Assembly: GCA_030674185.1 (NCBI GenBank)
Contig: JAPXFY010000022.1
Coordinates: forward strand, 51,212,675-51,276,674
DNA length: 64,000 bases
Direction: 5' to 3'
Source of the DNA: Monoplex corrugatus
Lineage: Eukaryota > Mollusca > Gastropoda > Littorinimorpha > Ranellidae
The notes below the pieces were generated by a model that ran no database searches, was not told the DNA's origin, and saw nothing but the letters and a program-made list of their open reading frames with translations. Positions 20,066-31,413 of the stretch are shown piece by piece. The translations under genes and the position numbers were made by a program. The first letter of the stretch is position 1. The number at the start of each line of letters is the position of its first letter.

Positions 20066-21800
20066 GAGTCTGATGAAGTCTACTGCAACAGAACAGAAGG
20101 CATAAAACAAAACAGGGGTGCTCAAGGGGGTGGCAAAAGTATGTTCATTTCCAACAATAGGACAAACCCCAGTAACTCACACAAACTCTGTAACACAGAA
20201 CAGCTGAATACAACACAGGACAGCACAAAACTGTACGTACAATGATGCAGCAGTCAAGCAGCATTTCAGAAGAGTATACAAATGACAAAACCTAAATTTG
20301 AAAAAAAAAAAAAGACAAAAAAAAAAGACATGGGAACAAATAAATAAATGGCGCAAAACTTTATCCTAAGAACAAAAAGACAACATTCAAATATGTAAAC
20401 ACACAAAACACAAAAAAGAAGTGTGCAAATGGAATGAACAGTTCTTTCTCTAAACTAAAATGACTTTGTCCATGTATAAACTGTAAATAGGATAACACCA
20501 TGTCCATTTCCAAACTGTAAATAACAGAACTGTGTGGGAGTGTGATGGTGATAATGCGTCTTTACTTCATGCCTCACTTTACCAGGGTAAGAAAAAGCAG
20601 CACTTCCAACCATGTCACACTTACAAGTTTCTAGTTATGCAGTTATATTCATGTGTGTATATTGCAAAAAGTCTAGTAATCAATTATCCATAAACAGCTA
20701 TTGTTTCTTTGTGGCAATATAAGTGCACAATATCACATATTTTCTGCTATGTGGCTTTGACAATTGTGCTTCTCCGTAACAGTTAAAAGATTTGATAAAA
20801 CATTAATAAAAACGAAAACAGCTTTCTCAATGGCCTGTACCATTTCACTTTATGAAACTTTCCATTTTCCCCCAGCAACTGTAATGTTTTAATATATCAT
20901 TTTTTAAAACCCACAAATCATATTCAGCAAAAATCTGAGTATCACAATACAATCAGTCTTCTTGAACTTAAGTATCAGTCTTCTTGAACTAAGTTTTACC
21001 AGAAAAAATGGGTTTGTCTTGAGTTTTGTTTCTGCAGTTTGAATAACATTTACTCTAAAATAATTAAGTTTCACAGAGCAAAAACAGGAACATATTAAGT
21101 GTGAAAATCCTCACTGTTCCTCAGTTTGATTGACATGTCATCTTGTGCAAAGTCTGCACATTCTTGGTGGGTTAACAAGCACTGGTAAGAGAAGAAAAAA
21201 TTGTTAACTTCGTATTGCTGTATATATCAGAGGTGGAAAATTTTTCATTTAACTTTTCGACATCTCTTGATTTGGTACTTTCGTCTTTTTTCCCCTTACA
21301 CTTTTTTTTTTTTTAGACGTATACAATATGGAAAGAAATTTTTTTTAATCAATATTGTTCAATGTCTGTACTGATTTGCGTCTTACTTTTTCTCTCTCTC
21401 TCTTTTTTTTTCTTGTTTTTTTTTTCCCCTTTTTAAAAATATTTTTTATATTTACTTAAAAAAAATTCATTGTGTATATACCTTTCTCCTTTGCTCTGGC
21501 AATTTGTTATTAACGGCACTTTTTTTTTTATTAGCCTTTTGTCTGCACTTTTTAAGGCGAAGGATGGATGTAAAAGCACATTTATTGCTTACCCTATAAC
21601 TTTTGAAAACAAAAAATTCTGTCTTATCTTGCTGTTTATCAGAACATCCAACAGAATCTTGAACTGTCCTCACCATCAAAATCTGTCCCCTTTAAACTAG
21701 AACTCCGGTGCCCCTACACCCAAATAATCATCTCCTGACATGACCAAGTCTCAGACTTGTACAGTATCAGTGAAAGGTTCTTATCCATGCAGCCTCTGGA
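19001..21800. other. Intergenic, low-complexity only
   Basis: It contains a 44-bp duplication (19729-19812), a CA array (20026-20062), and A-rich (20300-20345) and T-rich (21290-21470) tracts. No gene or mobile-element match. Confidence 0.45.
20026..20062. repeat. (CA)n microsatellite
   Basis: A short CA array. Confidence 0.95.
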
Positions 21801-21803
21801 CTA

Positions 21804-22014
21804 TTAAGCCTCTCACTCCCTCACCTTTATCTAACAGCATAAAAGCCTGACCCTTTCAGTTCCTCACCCTCTCTACCAGCTTCCAGCAACTGGTGGATAG
21901 TGAAAGGGTTAAGCAGGAAGCTGGTGAAAAGGTGAGGGAGCAAAAGGGTACAGTTCTTGCACCATTATTAAAGCTATGATGCAGGAAGATAGAATGAGAG
22001 AGTCAAAGGGTTAA
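21804..22014. mobile_element. TTAA MITE copy
   Basis: It is bounded by TTAA at 21804-21807 (ttaagcctctcactccctca) and 22011-22014 (gagagtcaaagggttaa). A nested terminus gtgaaagggttaa is at 21901-21912, suggesting one copy inserted in or recombined with another. Confidence 0.75.
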
Positions 22015-22766
22015 GAACAATGACTTTCTCATAAAAATCAATTAGGTCCAGTTCTACTGTAGTCTTGTACCAGATAAAGAATCAAAAGCATTAAAAAGTG
22101 CCCATGTCTTGACCCAGTTGTTTTAAAACTTGGTCTAAACATACCTGCTTTACAGCGGAGTCAGCAAAGTAATTTGCATTATAGTGGGGTGAATGCCGGA
22201 ATTGGCTCCTGCACTCAGCCCTGTCCAGCACTTTTCAGCTATCTCAGTACATAAAAGCCTCTTTGAAAAAATCTTGTACTCTGTCGCTGCAGCATCTATC
22301 CTCAAACCAGCAACAGAACAATAAATGTAGGACCGTTTCATGAAAATAACTGTGCCACTTATTACAGGTACTTGTACTAAACAAACACTGAACACTTCAG
22401 CATGGCTCCTAATATTCAGACAACGATATTACTGAATAAAATTTCCAACCATGCTAACAATGTCAACAGCTGGACATTTCAAACTCCCATCTTGAAATGT
22501 AACTATTCATGCATATACAGCTTTAACATCATATGAACAAAACACATACACAACACACACAAACATAACGAAAACACATAAATACAACTAGAAACTACAC
22601 AGGAACACAACTAAAAATACACACAAATGCAACTAATTCACACATACAACCATCTGCAATGCTGCCATCAAAAAAATAATCATTACAAAGATGGGGGTGG
22701 GGGTGGGGTGTTATTGTTCTTGACAAGCCAACTGAAAACAACATGATGAAAATTCTACCCAGGTCT
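22015..22766. other. Intergenic, no feature recognised
   Basis: AT-rich with A/C-rich stretches. No coding or repeat match. Confidence 0.4.
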
Positions 22767-22955
22767 TTAACCCTTTAACTCCCACACCCTGTCCACCAGC
22801 ATCCTGCATTGCCAACCATGCTAGCAAATCAAAAACTTAATCAATTTCCTCACCCTACCCACCAGCTTCCTCCAGGCAGCTTATGGACAGGGTGAGGGAG
22901 TCAAAGAGTTCAGTTTTTGCAGCTGGTGGATAGGGTGTGGGAGTCAAAGGGTTAA
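22767..22955. mobile_element. TTAA MITE, best-preserved copy (piggyBac type)
   Basis: 189 bp. The left end ttaaccctttaactcccaca and the right end tgtgggagtcaaagggttaa are inverted repeats (mismatch at one base), continuing through tgtccaccagc / gctggtggata for a TIR of about 34 bp. Both ends are TTAA. It has no ORF. This is the layout of a non-autonomous piggyBac-superfamily element. Confidence 0.85.
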
Positions 22956-23870
22956 GACGAGAGCAGGAAACTATCCCCAGGTTTCGATGAAGAGAAAACC
23001 AGGGATGACAAAATACACTATTCAGTCAGACCTACACAACACAGTACAGGGAATCTAATACACTTTGATGATGTAAAAGCGACTTGATTTTGCTATGATC
23101 ATGAAATACAAGGAATCTATTACCCAAATTCTTTCCTGGTGTGAGCTTTCAATTTCATCCAACCTTTGTCACACCAAAATAATTTGTTGTGATCAGTTCT
23201 GCTCCCATCAGCCACTCAACTGCTGGTCATGGGGTGCGAGGACATTTCTGTACATCACATGCTAGAAAAGTATGCATGGAAGTTGTCGGACGCCTCTACT
23301 GAGCTAGACAGACATCGCACTTGAACTTCTTGTCATTAGAGACACCCAACTCAAAGTTCCTGTCATCTACACACAAGTGTGCACAATGAATGACCACTAA
23401 ATACAACCCACAAGAGCTGAGACAGCTGAACAATAATCACCATTCCATCTGGAAAATGGTCCAAAAGGGGATCAAATGCTCTCAACAGGAAACGCCTACT
23501 ACGGATCCATACCCTATTTGTCAATTCCAACTATTTCCTTGGCTTTGTTTTGCTGTGAAAAAAAAAAAGTGTTAACAGCATAGTTGTTAATAGAGACTGG
23601 GCCTTACTCATCATAAAATACTAAAACTAGCTGCTGAAGCTTTGCCTACAACCCAGATATGAAAGGATCAAGCAGGGACAGGACATTTCTGAAGAACAGC
23701 TTTGGGGCAACAAAGAAGTGTTTTGTATGAAAGAATCAGGCGGTGAATTAACAAGTCACTTCCAAAGAATATATTTAAGCCACAAAGAGGATTTTTTGAA
23801 GCCAACACTCTTTCACCAGATCATTACACTAACTTTATGAGGTGTGACCACAGTTGAACACAGAAGAAGA
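22956..23870. other. Intergenic, no feature recognised
   Basis: No family match, no clear repeats. Confidence 0.4.
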
Positions 23871-24740
23871 AAGCAGACTTTGCCAAGGCCATATCCTTTC
23901 TCCAGAGCTGTTAACCTCTCTCTGGAGGACAAGTATATTTCCAGAGCTTCCACATCTCTATATCTACTGAAGGATGATGCTTCTCCAACCTTTGATTGTC
24001 GACAACACTGACCTCATGATCTCACCACCACAGAACCCAGGACATGGTCTTTAACTCCAATACAAATAAACCTATTGTTATTAAAAAAAAAAAAAAAAAA
24101 AGAGTTAACAGTTTGTCCCATAATCCTGACGCTGCTGGGAATGAAGTGGTAGAGACCTCAACTTTTCTTGGGGCTAATATTCCTGTAAAACATTTTTGGT
24201 GGAAGAAAAGGACCAACCTGAAGAAGTCAAAAATGTCAAACACCTCAGATGCACTATACTCAAGGATGGCAGCTCAACACAGATTAGGTGAGACTCAGTT
24301 TGATTGCATATGCCATGCAAACAATGGAAAACATGGAAAAACAAGCTTCACCAGCTTCAAAATCCCAGTATAAGCCAAATTTACAAATCTGTCACTCTCC
24401 ATTTTCTGTGTGGAGTAAAAGCTGTACACTTACTGGTTCAACATGGAGCAAAGAATCCATAATGTTATAGAAATCTGCTGTGCATTTTGTACAGAGCATT
24501 TGTAAGACAAGCGGGTTTCTTCCACACCAAGTCACCATCTACACACAGACAAGAACCACTCCTTGCTACACTGAAACACTGCAAGCTTGCCAGTATGGCA
24601 TTATGATCTCCCATGCTCCATGTCTCAAACCACACACAGAACAGTATGAAAAAGAAGCCAATACGGATGTCCTACACACAATACCAAGGAATACGCAGGC
24701 TACCAGGCCATGTAATCCATGATGAATGCTGGTCTGCGGC
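23871..24740 (+). pseudogene. Decayed LINE RT, split by a repeat insertion
   Basis: Plus-strand pieces: GHILSPELL (usual GCILSPxLF), a degenerate VDNTDLM (usual YADDTVL), EEVKNVKHLRCTILKDGSS (usual FKYLGCTLxKDGSS) and QEPLLATLKHCKLAS (usual QEPLLATVKRRKLAW). The order matches an RT with its C-terminal segment. Multiple stops. A repeat with an A run (24080-24098) interrupts it before the KDGSS block. Confidence 0.75.
24100..24200. mobile_element. Short repeat (family C) inserted in the LINE
   Basis: cagtttgtcccataatcctg and gagacctcaacttttcttg recur at 58530-58600 and, more divergent, at 63250-63300. It follows an A-rich tract. It is non-coding, class unknown. Confidence 0.55.
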
Positions 24741-26090
24741 AATCCTCTACGGAGCTAATAAACAGTGTCAAACAGTGAAGTCCTTGACTGAACATGTATG
24801 ACAAGATTTCAATGCTCTTTACCTTCTGCGCATGATCAAGAACAGAAAATGCTGATCAACACTGAATTACAGGCATCCGTTATGTTATTCCAACAACCCT
24901 CTGGAGGTATTGAATAAGCAATGTTTAGTTGTCGACTGTTCAAACAGCTGGGCTTTTTTTTTCCAGGGCTGCCTAACAAGGCAAGACAAAGCCTGAAAAT
25001 GTTCATAAATAGGAAAATAAAACATTTTCCTATTGTTACAGCAAGTGTACTTTTGTACTTGAATGTAACTGGACCTACACTGGCTGTTTTAAACCTCTTC
25101 CACTTCTTTTGTTTTCCCATAATCTTCCAAGTTCTCGAGTATCTACCCACCGACAAATTTGCCACTGCCTGTCCCTTTGTCTCCATGATCACCTTTGTTG
25201 TATACAAAGACTGTGGGCCTTAACCTCTTCATTCACCGAGACCAAGACATACTCAAAACCGTAAGCATGGGCCAGGTGATTCCGTTACAAGTTCCACTTA
25301 TTTTGTTTTGTTAAACAGAATTCAAGTAAGTGACTATGACTCAGGTTTTTTATTTCTCTTACAAAAAAGTCACAGCTTTTACAAGTTCACTAGATTTATG
25401 ATATATACCTGTGTATGTATGCATATCTGCAGTGGTTGATGGAAGCTGGTTGTTAGAAGACAGTGGGTATGATGCACAAGGGTATATGTACATGCATATC
25501 CATGCACATGTTCAATTTATTGTCAGCAGAAGAATCATGCAAACTTTTTTACCCATGTCACCATTTCCTAGTCTCCAGTGTTCTTGCAACGACAATTCAT
25601 AACACTAATTTATATCACCTGTAGGTGAAGGTAACACTGTCCAGCATCTTGCTGAAGCCACTTGGTAAAATTTCCTGTTATTCATCTTACATCATGACAA
25701 CTAGCTATCTTTTTCCAGAAATCATTCGACCTGTCAATCCCTATTAAAAAAACAGTCTAGAATAGAGAAAACAGTGTATCCATATTTAGAGTGTCTGAGC
25801 CATGAAACACAGGACAGGCCAAGTATTCAAACTCACTGCCTATACTGCCAGATTAATAGCCTGGGCGACACAGGAACCTTCTGCATCAGTGCACACTTAC
25901 ACCTGAGCATGCCAGATTAATAGCCTGGGCAACACTTGAACCTTCTGCATCAGTGTACACTTACACCTGAGCAATGTTCAGGCATCCATTTGGATGAACA
26001 AAATTTATTTCTCTGACCCCTAATCCTTGCAAGGATAATCATAATCAAGACTTTGTTCTTTATCATCAAACGAATTTGGTATAAACAATT
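24741..26090. other. Intergenic with one tandem duplication
   Basis: 25849-25976 is a duplication of about 66 bp (gccagattaatagcctgggc twice). ORFs around 24836-25223 are open on both strands but match nothing. Confidence 0.45.
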
Positions 26091-27100
26091 TTAACTCTCT
26101 CCGTACGATGGAACGCTATAGTGCTCGTGACGTAAGGCACGGTTTTGTATGACGGAATGCGATAGCAGTTTCGATAATTAAACACATTTTTCGATGCTTC
26201 TCTCATGACATGGCATGCCAACCGAAGCTACACTGGTCATTGCAAACATGTCAAGGGTCAAGTGGAAAGTTACTTCGTGAGATTCCACAGCAATACACTC
26301 GTCAGGAAACGATTGACTTTGGCACCCCACATGACTTGCTAATTTGCATTCGTGTCGAAAATGGCGTCGCAGGTGAGTACGAATTTTGGAACAAAGTAGA
26401 TGGCGACGGCGGCGTTTTACTGCTGTTGAAGTGATTGAGTGCTTCAGACTAAGGATCTGACATCGAGGAGTATGAAGATGATGGTGAAAGTGTTTCAAGT
26501 GATGGAAGCTGCCAGCAAGAAGGTACTGACAGTGACCCAGTTTCAGACGACAGTGAAGTGGGAGAGGGAGGTGGGCGTACACGTCACAAGAAGAGAGCGG
26601 TCAGTGGGCTATGTACAGTGAGTCACATGTCCGATGAAGATTTCTTTGACTTTCTTATGCGTGACTGGCACGAAGATTTTAGTTTTTCCCCTACTTTACC
26701 TCTGTCTGTTCTCTGGTTCTTGTGGCCTGCATGTCCCAGCTGAGTGCCACGCCTCCATTGATTTCTTCAATCAGTTTGTGACAGAAGACTTTCTAAATTC
26801 TACTGTCATAAACAGATATGCATAAGAGAACCAAGTGGCAAGCAGAATGAGCACTTCTCCTGCCCTCTGCCACCCATCCCCAGCGGCAGGAAGAACTACA
26901 GGAAGTGCCATGTGTGTAGTGCTGGCAGCAGGAGACACCTGGAGGTTCAATTGCGGCAAACCCCCAACTGGTGTAAAAGGTGTGGGGTTGCCCTCTGTGA
27001 CAAACTATGTTAGCCCAACAAGACCACCATCTGCTTCCAACTGTATCACTCAGTGCAGAACTACACCGATTATTAGGAAAACAGTGCATAGGGACTGAAG
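26091..27100 (+). pseudogene. piggyBac-like transposase carcass lacking the DDE core
   Basis: The left terminus is TTAA 26091-26094 followed by ctctctccgtacgatg. Plus-strand pieces: FTAVEVIECF, IEEYEDDGESVSSDGS, DEDFFDFLMRDWHEDFSF, SPIDFF-like ASIDFFNQFVTEDFLNS, then GRKNYRKCHVCSAG and NWCKRCGVALC with LCFQLYH-like ICFQLYH. These are the acidic N-terminus, the entry to the DDE domain and the C-terminal Cys/His-rich domain of a piggyBac transposase. The roughly 300-residue catalytic middle is deleted, joining FVTEDF directly to the Cys-rich end. Frameshifts are also present. The right TTAA is not identified. Confidence 0.82.
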
Positions 27101-29328
27101 CATCCAGTGTCCTGTTTTTTCCAAATTCACCTGTGTAACAATTTGTAACATTTAAATAATGTCTCCAATATTTTTTTCATTTTCACCCTGAGCAAAGTCT
27201 ACTTTATTCATGTTATTTTGTGCATACAAAGACCTTCTCACTTTTGACTGTGTGTTCATGGAGCAGATCAAAGTGTGTGACAGTACTAGTGATCCTGACC
27301 ACAAAATTTGGGGTATTTTCAACATGGCACATGAAGAAGAAATATTCAAGGAAGAACTTCAATATTTTGCATGAACTAACCCAACATGTAAATACTCAGA
27401 TCTGAAAGTTTCATTTTGTTCCTTAATGTTTTGTATTTTTTGTGATTTTTTTCTCTAACCCTTCAAAATGGGCCGTCTGTGGGGAAAAGCAAGGGGAAAA
27501 ACTCTAAAAGCAGAATTTTCAATCAAAGTTGACTTTCTGAATGTCAGCAACTATCTTTTTCTTACCATCAGATATTAAAAACTGAACTAAAAACAAGTAT
27601 TCTTAAATGCACACACACACAAGAACACCAAAAATAAGCTCTGAGAGTCCCCTTTTCAGTAGATTTCTTTTAAAAAAATCTATAAACACAAGTACACCAA
27701 AATTCCCTAATGCAGCATACTCCCCATGAAGCTTAACACACCTAACCACAAACGATAAATAATAGATAGATAACAGATATAAAACAATCCATAAATCTAT
27801 TTTTATTTTATTCTCTCTTAACTGCAGACACACGCAAGCACTCGCATATGCACGCATAAGCAAACCCTTAACTGCAGATACACGCATACGCACGCACAAA
27901 TAAAGTCAATACATACACTCTCCCTTCTTCAGCATTGTCAGACTTTATCATAACCACAACATCCAGCAGACCCATCTCACTCATACAGATGTGACTCCCC
28001 ATTTGACAAAACATGCATCAACAATTTGGTGATAGTTAATCTAAGAACCAGACAAGCCACAAACAGTCTAGACATATGAACTGAATTAATTCATGCATTT
28101 TCCAACAGCTCTGATCCAAAACTTGATCACATCAAAACTTCCAATCATGACTTTGAACTGAAACTGTAGGCTTAAATTTGCTACAAATTTGCCTGTACAT
28201 TTTTACCAGTATCCATTAACAGCACAAAAATCCTCAAGTTTTACACATGCACACAAACCATGTTCTTCTTGGCCTGATTCGTCAACCATCTATTTTAAAC
28301 TCTTTTTAAATCAAAAGAGGCAGTGAATCATTAATTTGACCAAAATAATCATTTGTGATAGTCAACAAAACAAAACGAAGACAAGAAAAGAACCACAAAG
28401 TATCAACCTGTATGTCTTTCTGCATCTCACTGCCTATCTGTACATATCTATCACGACTTTTGTGCAGTAATAATCTTACCCCTTGCACCAGTATGTATGT
28501 GTATGGATGTAAACTCATCTTTTATGTTTGATGGCCACAACAGTAAATATGAAAAATATTACATTCCATACATAACCTTACATGAATAATGTGTTAACTG
28601 ACACTCCATTGTACACTTTCTTGAATATGAAAGAACCACCTTACTTACAAAAAGGGGGTGGTGGGATTTAAAGGATCGCACCAACCAAAACAAAGCAAAA
28701 AACCAAAGCGTTCCTTTACACCTGCAGATGAACAATTTCTTCATCTGGGTTACTATTATTTTAACTTGACAATAAATACTGTTATTTTAACCTGATGATA
28801 AATAATCATTCAATTGAATCTGATCATAGGTTTATCACAAATCAAAACCATGAATGCAACCTGGTTAGGCACAGCATATTTTTAATGTCACAATGGGACC
28901 TTCCTAGGAAAAATGTGTTGGAAAAGACAAACTTTCTTGTATTTTTGAAGACTTTACTCCAGCTTGGGATAACAGTTTTACCCAACAGGGAGTCACAGAT
29001 GTATGAGGAATGGTATGGTCCACTTTCTAAGTCGCAGTCACTCACATTGCTTAATTCTGCTGATGCAGAGAGAACATTTGTAAGTCTTGACCATCTGTCT
29101 TCTCCCTGTGGACACAAATCTCCACATTATCGACAAAACAAACACATATAACTGAAAAAACAAACACACATATATTGATAAATGAAAAACAAAACGAACG
29201 TTTTAGCACATCTCATACACATCACCGTTCACAGATGCAATAAGCATGTATGCACGCAGGTACTCGCACGCGCGCGCACACACACACAAATACAAGCAAG
29301 CAAACAAGAATGAAAATGTGCTTTTCTG

Positions 29329-29330
<2 letters not shown>
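27101..29330. other. Intergenic, no feature recognised
   Basis: AT-rich, with short cac/cgcac stretches near 27830-27900. A 118-codon ORF (28795-29151) has no family resemblance. Confidence 0.4.

Positions 29331-29334
<4 letters not shown>

Positions 29335-29400
<66 letters not shown>
29335..29400. repeat. (CA)n microsatellite
   Basis: About 33 uninterrupted CA units. Confidence 0.98.
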
Positions 29401-29403
<3 letters not shown>

Positions 29404-31320
29404 GCACATGTATGAACAAAGTGTGCACACACTTTTGACACAGATCAACATGTAACAAGCTGAACAATGTGGAAAACAAACCAAAACACATCTGGGAGTG
29501 GGACCAACTAATGCAGCACTAGGAGGCAAAGGCAAGGCTAGTCAAATGATGACCTAGGAAAATCCAAAGAGATCAGTTTCAAACCCAGGGCATTTCCAAC
29601 AGGAAGAAACAATTTTCAAAAAGAAAATATAAAGATTTGACAAGGGAACAGTTAACTGATGACTACTTGTAAGTGTTGAAAAGAATGGAAAGCCAACATT
29701 TCCACACTTCAATAAATCAATGACAGTACCCAGAAAAACTATAAATGAACAACGAAATGGATACAAGGAGAAAACTAGTAATGACAAAACAACAACAACA
29801 TATGAAACCTAACTGGTAAATCAATCAAACAAAATTACAAGGTCTACATACAAAACCTCTGAATACTCATTCATAACACAGAAAATAAATCAAATACATA
29901 AATGTCAAATAAATGGAAACTGTTCAAATTAGATACTCATTATCTACAAGATATGGTGAAAACTATTTACACAGGACATACAGCCAAATGCTCATTGACG
30001 GACATTCCAACTACTTGCACTATGGAAAGAATGGGTGGACGCAATCTCCCGAAGGAAAGCAGCCCGACTTTATTACGGTCTATTGGTTATAATTAAAAAA
30101 AAAAAATTTTAAATAATTATGACGATTAAAAAAGTATGAATAAATCAGAAATGTCCACGAGTTTATTTGAAATTGTAAATTTTTCACATACTCAATGGTA
30201 TGATTCCAAGATATATATCCATGTATGTCTATGTAGATATTACCTTTTGAAAGGTTTTTCTGTCTTTTGCTGAAAGTTATCTTGCCTTGTCCATTCAAAA
30301 CAAAGGCAACAAGAAAACAGACAACACAAATATTTATAATCATAAGACAATTAGGGATAACACAAATGTTTGTATCACTGGACCATTTTTGCAAGGGATA
30401 ACACAAATGCTTTTATTGTAAGACCAGTTTCGCACAAGTGTTTGTCAATATTAAGACCTTATTTTTGCACAAATATCTGTCACCACATGACTTGATTTTT
30501 AGCTAATTTTTCCCCCCCTGAAATTTTACCTTTTGTTCTAGCCACTCTAGGTAGGCCATAAGAAAATAAAGATCACAAATCTGTTTTATCATATTAGACA
30601 CATCTTTCATACATACTACTTACTGGTGACATTAGAAAACCAGGATCTGGCAAACCCGAGTCTTGCAAAGAAACCGTTTTCTCTGACGACTAGCAAAACA
30701 AAAAAATCTTATCTTAAGCCACTTGGCACACAACAAGACACAGGCGTGACTGACCATTACCCAGACCCACACCCTACATCCAGAAACACAAAACTCTATA
30801 TACACCAAAGGCATGATGACAATAAAGTATACAATAGCATAAGAGAAAAGCTTTGTACACAAAGGGACAGATTGGGAGATATGGAAAAAGATGAAACAGA
30901 CAAAATTAAACCCAGAAAAAATATGCAAAGCTTAAAAGAAAATAGACAATGGAACCTGTGGCAAAAGCAACTTTCTTCAAACACTGAATAAAACCAAAAT
31001 GTACAGTTCTGAAACACAAAACTGCCTCACACTCAAAATGATAATGATGCTATCAAATCACATTAAAAACACGGTACAACATAGTATGAAATGGAACATG
31101 TTTATTCACAAAGACTTTTTTTTTTAATTCAGTTATAACAAACGTTGAAAAAAAGATTTTAACTTATTTACAAATACTGACATTAAACTTGAATTCTCAA
31201 AACAGCAAACAAATGCAATCCTTCACAAAATCCACTTTCAAGCACATGTGTACACACACACCACACACATGTATGATACAGTTCTTCTGCCTCCTTCACA
31301 CTAGGTCTCATTCTTTCTCA
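29401..31320. other. Intergenic, no feature recognised
   Basis: AT-rich. A minus-strand AATAAA (TTTATT at 31099-31104) could be a distal EIF4ENIF1 poly(A) signal, but there is no supporting evidence. Confidence 0.35.
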
Positions 31321-31349
31321 CAACACACACACACCCCAACACACACACA

Positions 31350-31412
<63 letters not shown>
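31321..31412. repeat. (CA)n microsatellite
   Basis: CA array with a few CCCC and CCA breaks. Confidence 0.97.

Positions 31413-31413
<1 letters not shown>

Noticed and set aside
24836..25223. Overlapping ORFs of 123 and 100 codons on opposite strands
   Set aside because: Neither shows domain motifs, splice context or a repeat relative. A CxxxxC start resembling a THAP finger is not followed by the other required residues.
28795..29151. 118-codon + strand ORF
   Set aside because: Composition and lack of motifs fit chance; no splice or repeat support.
30626..30991. 121-codon + strand ORF, Lys/Asp-rich
   Set aside because: The composition follows the local A-rich sequence; no family resemblance.
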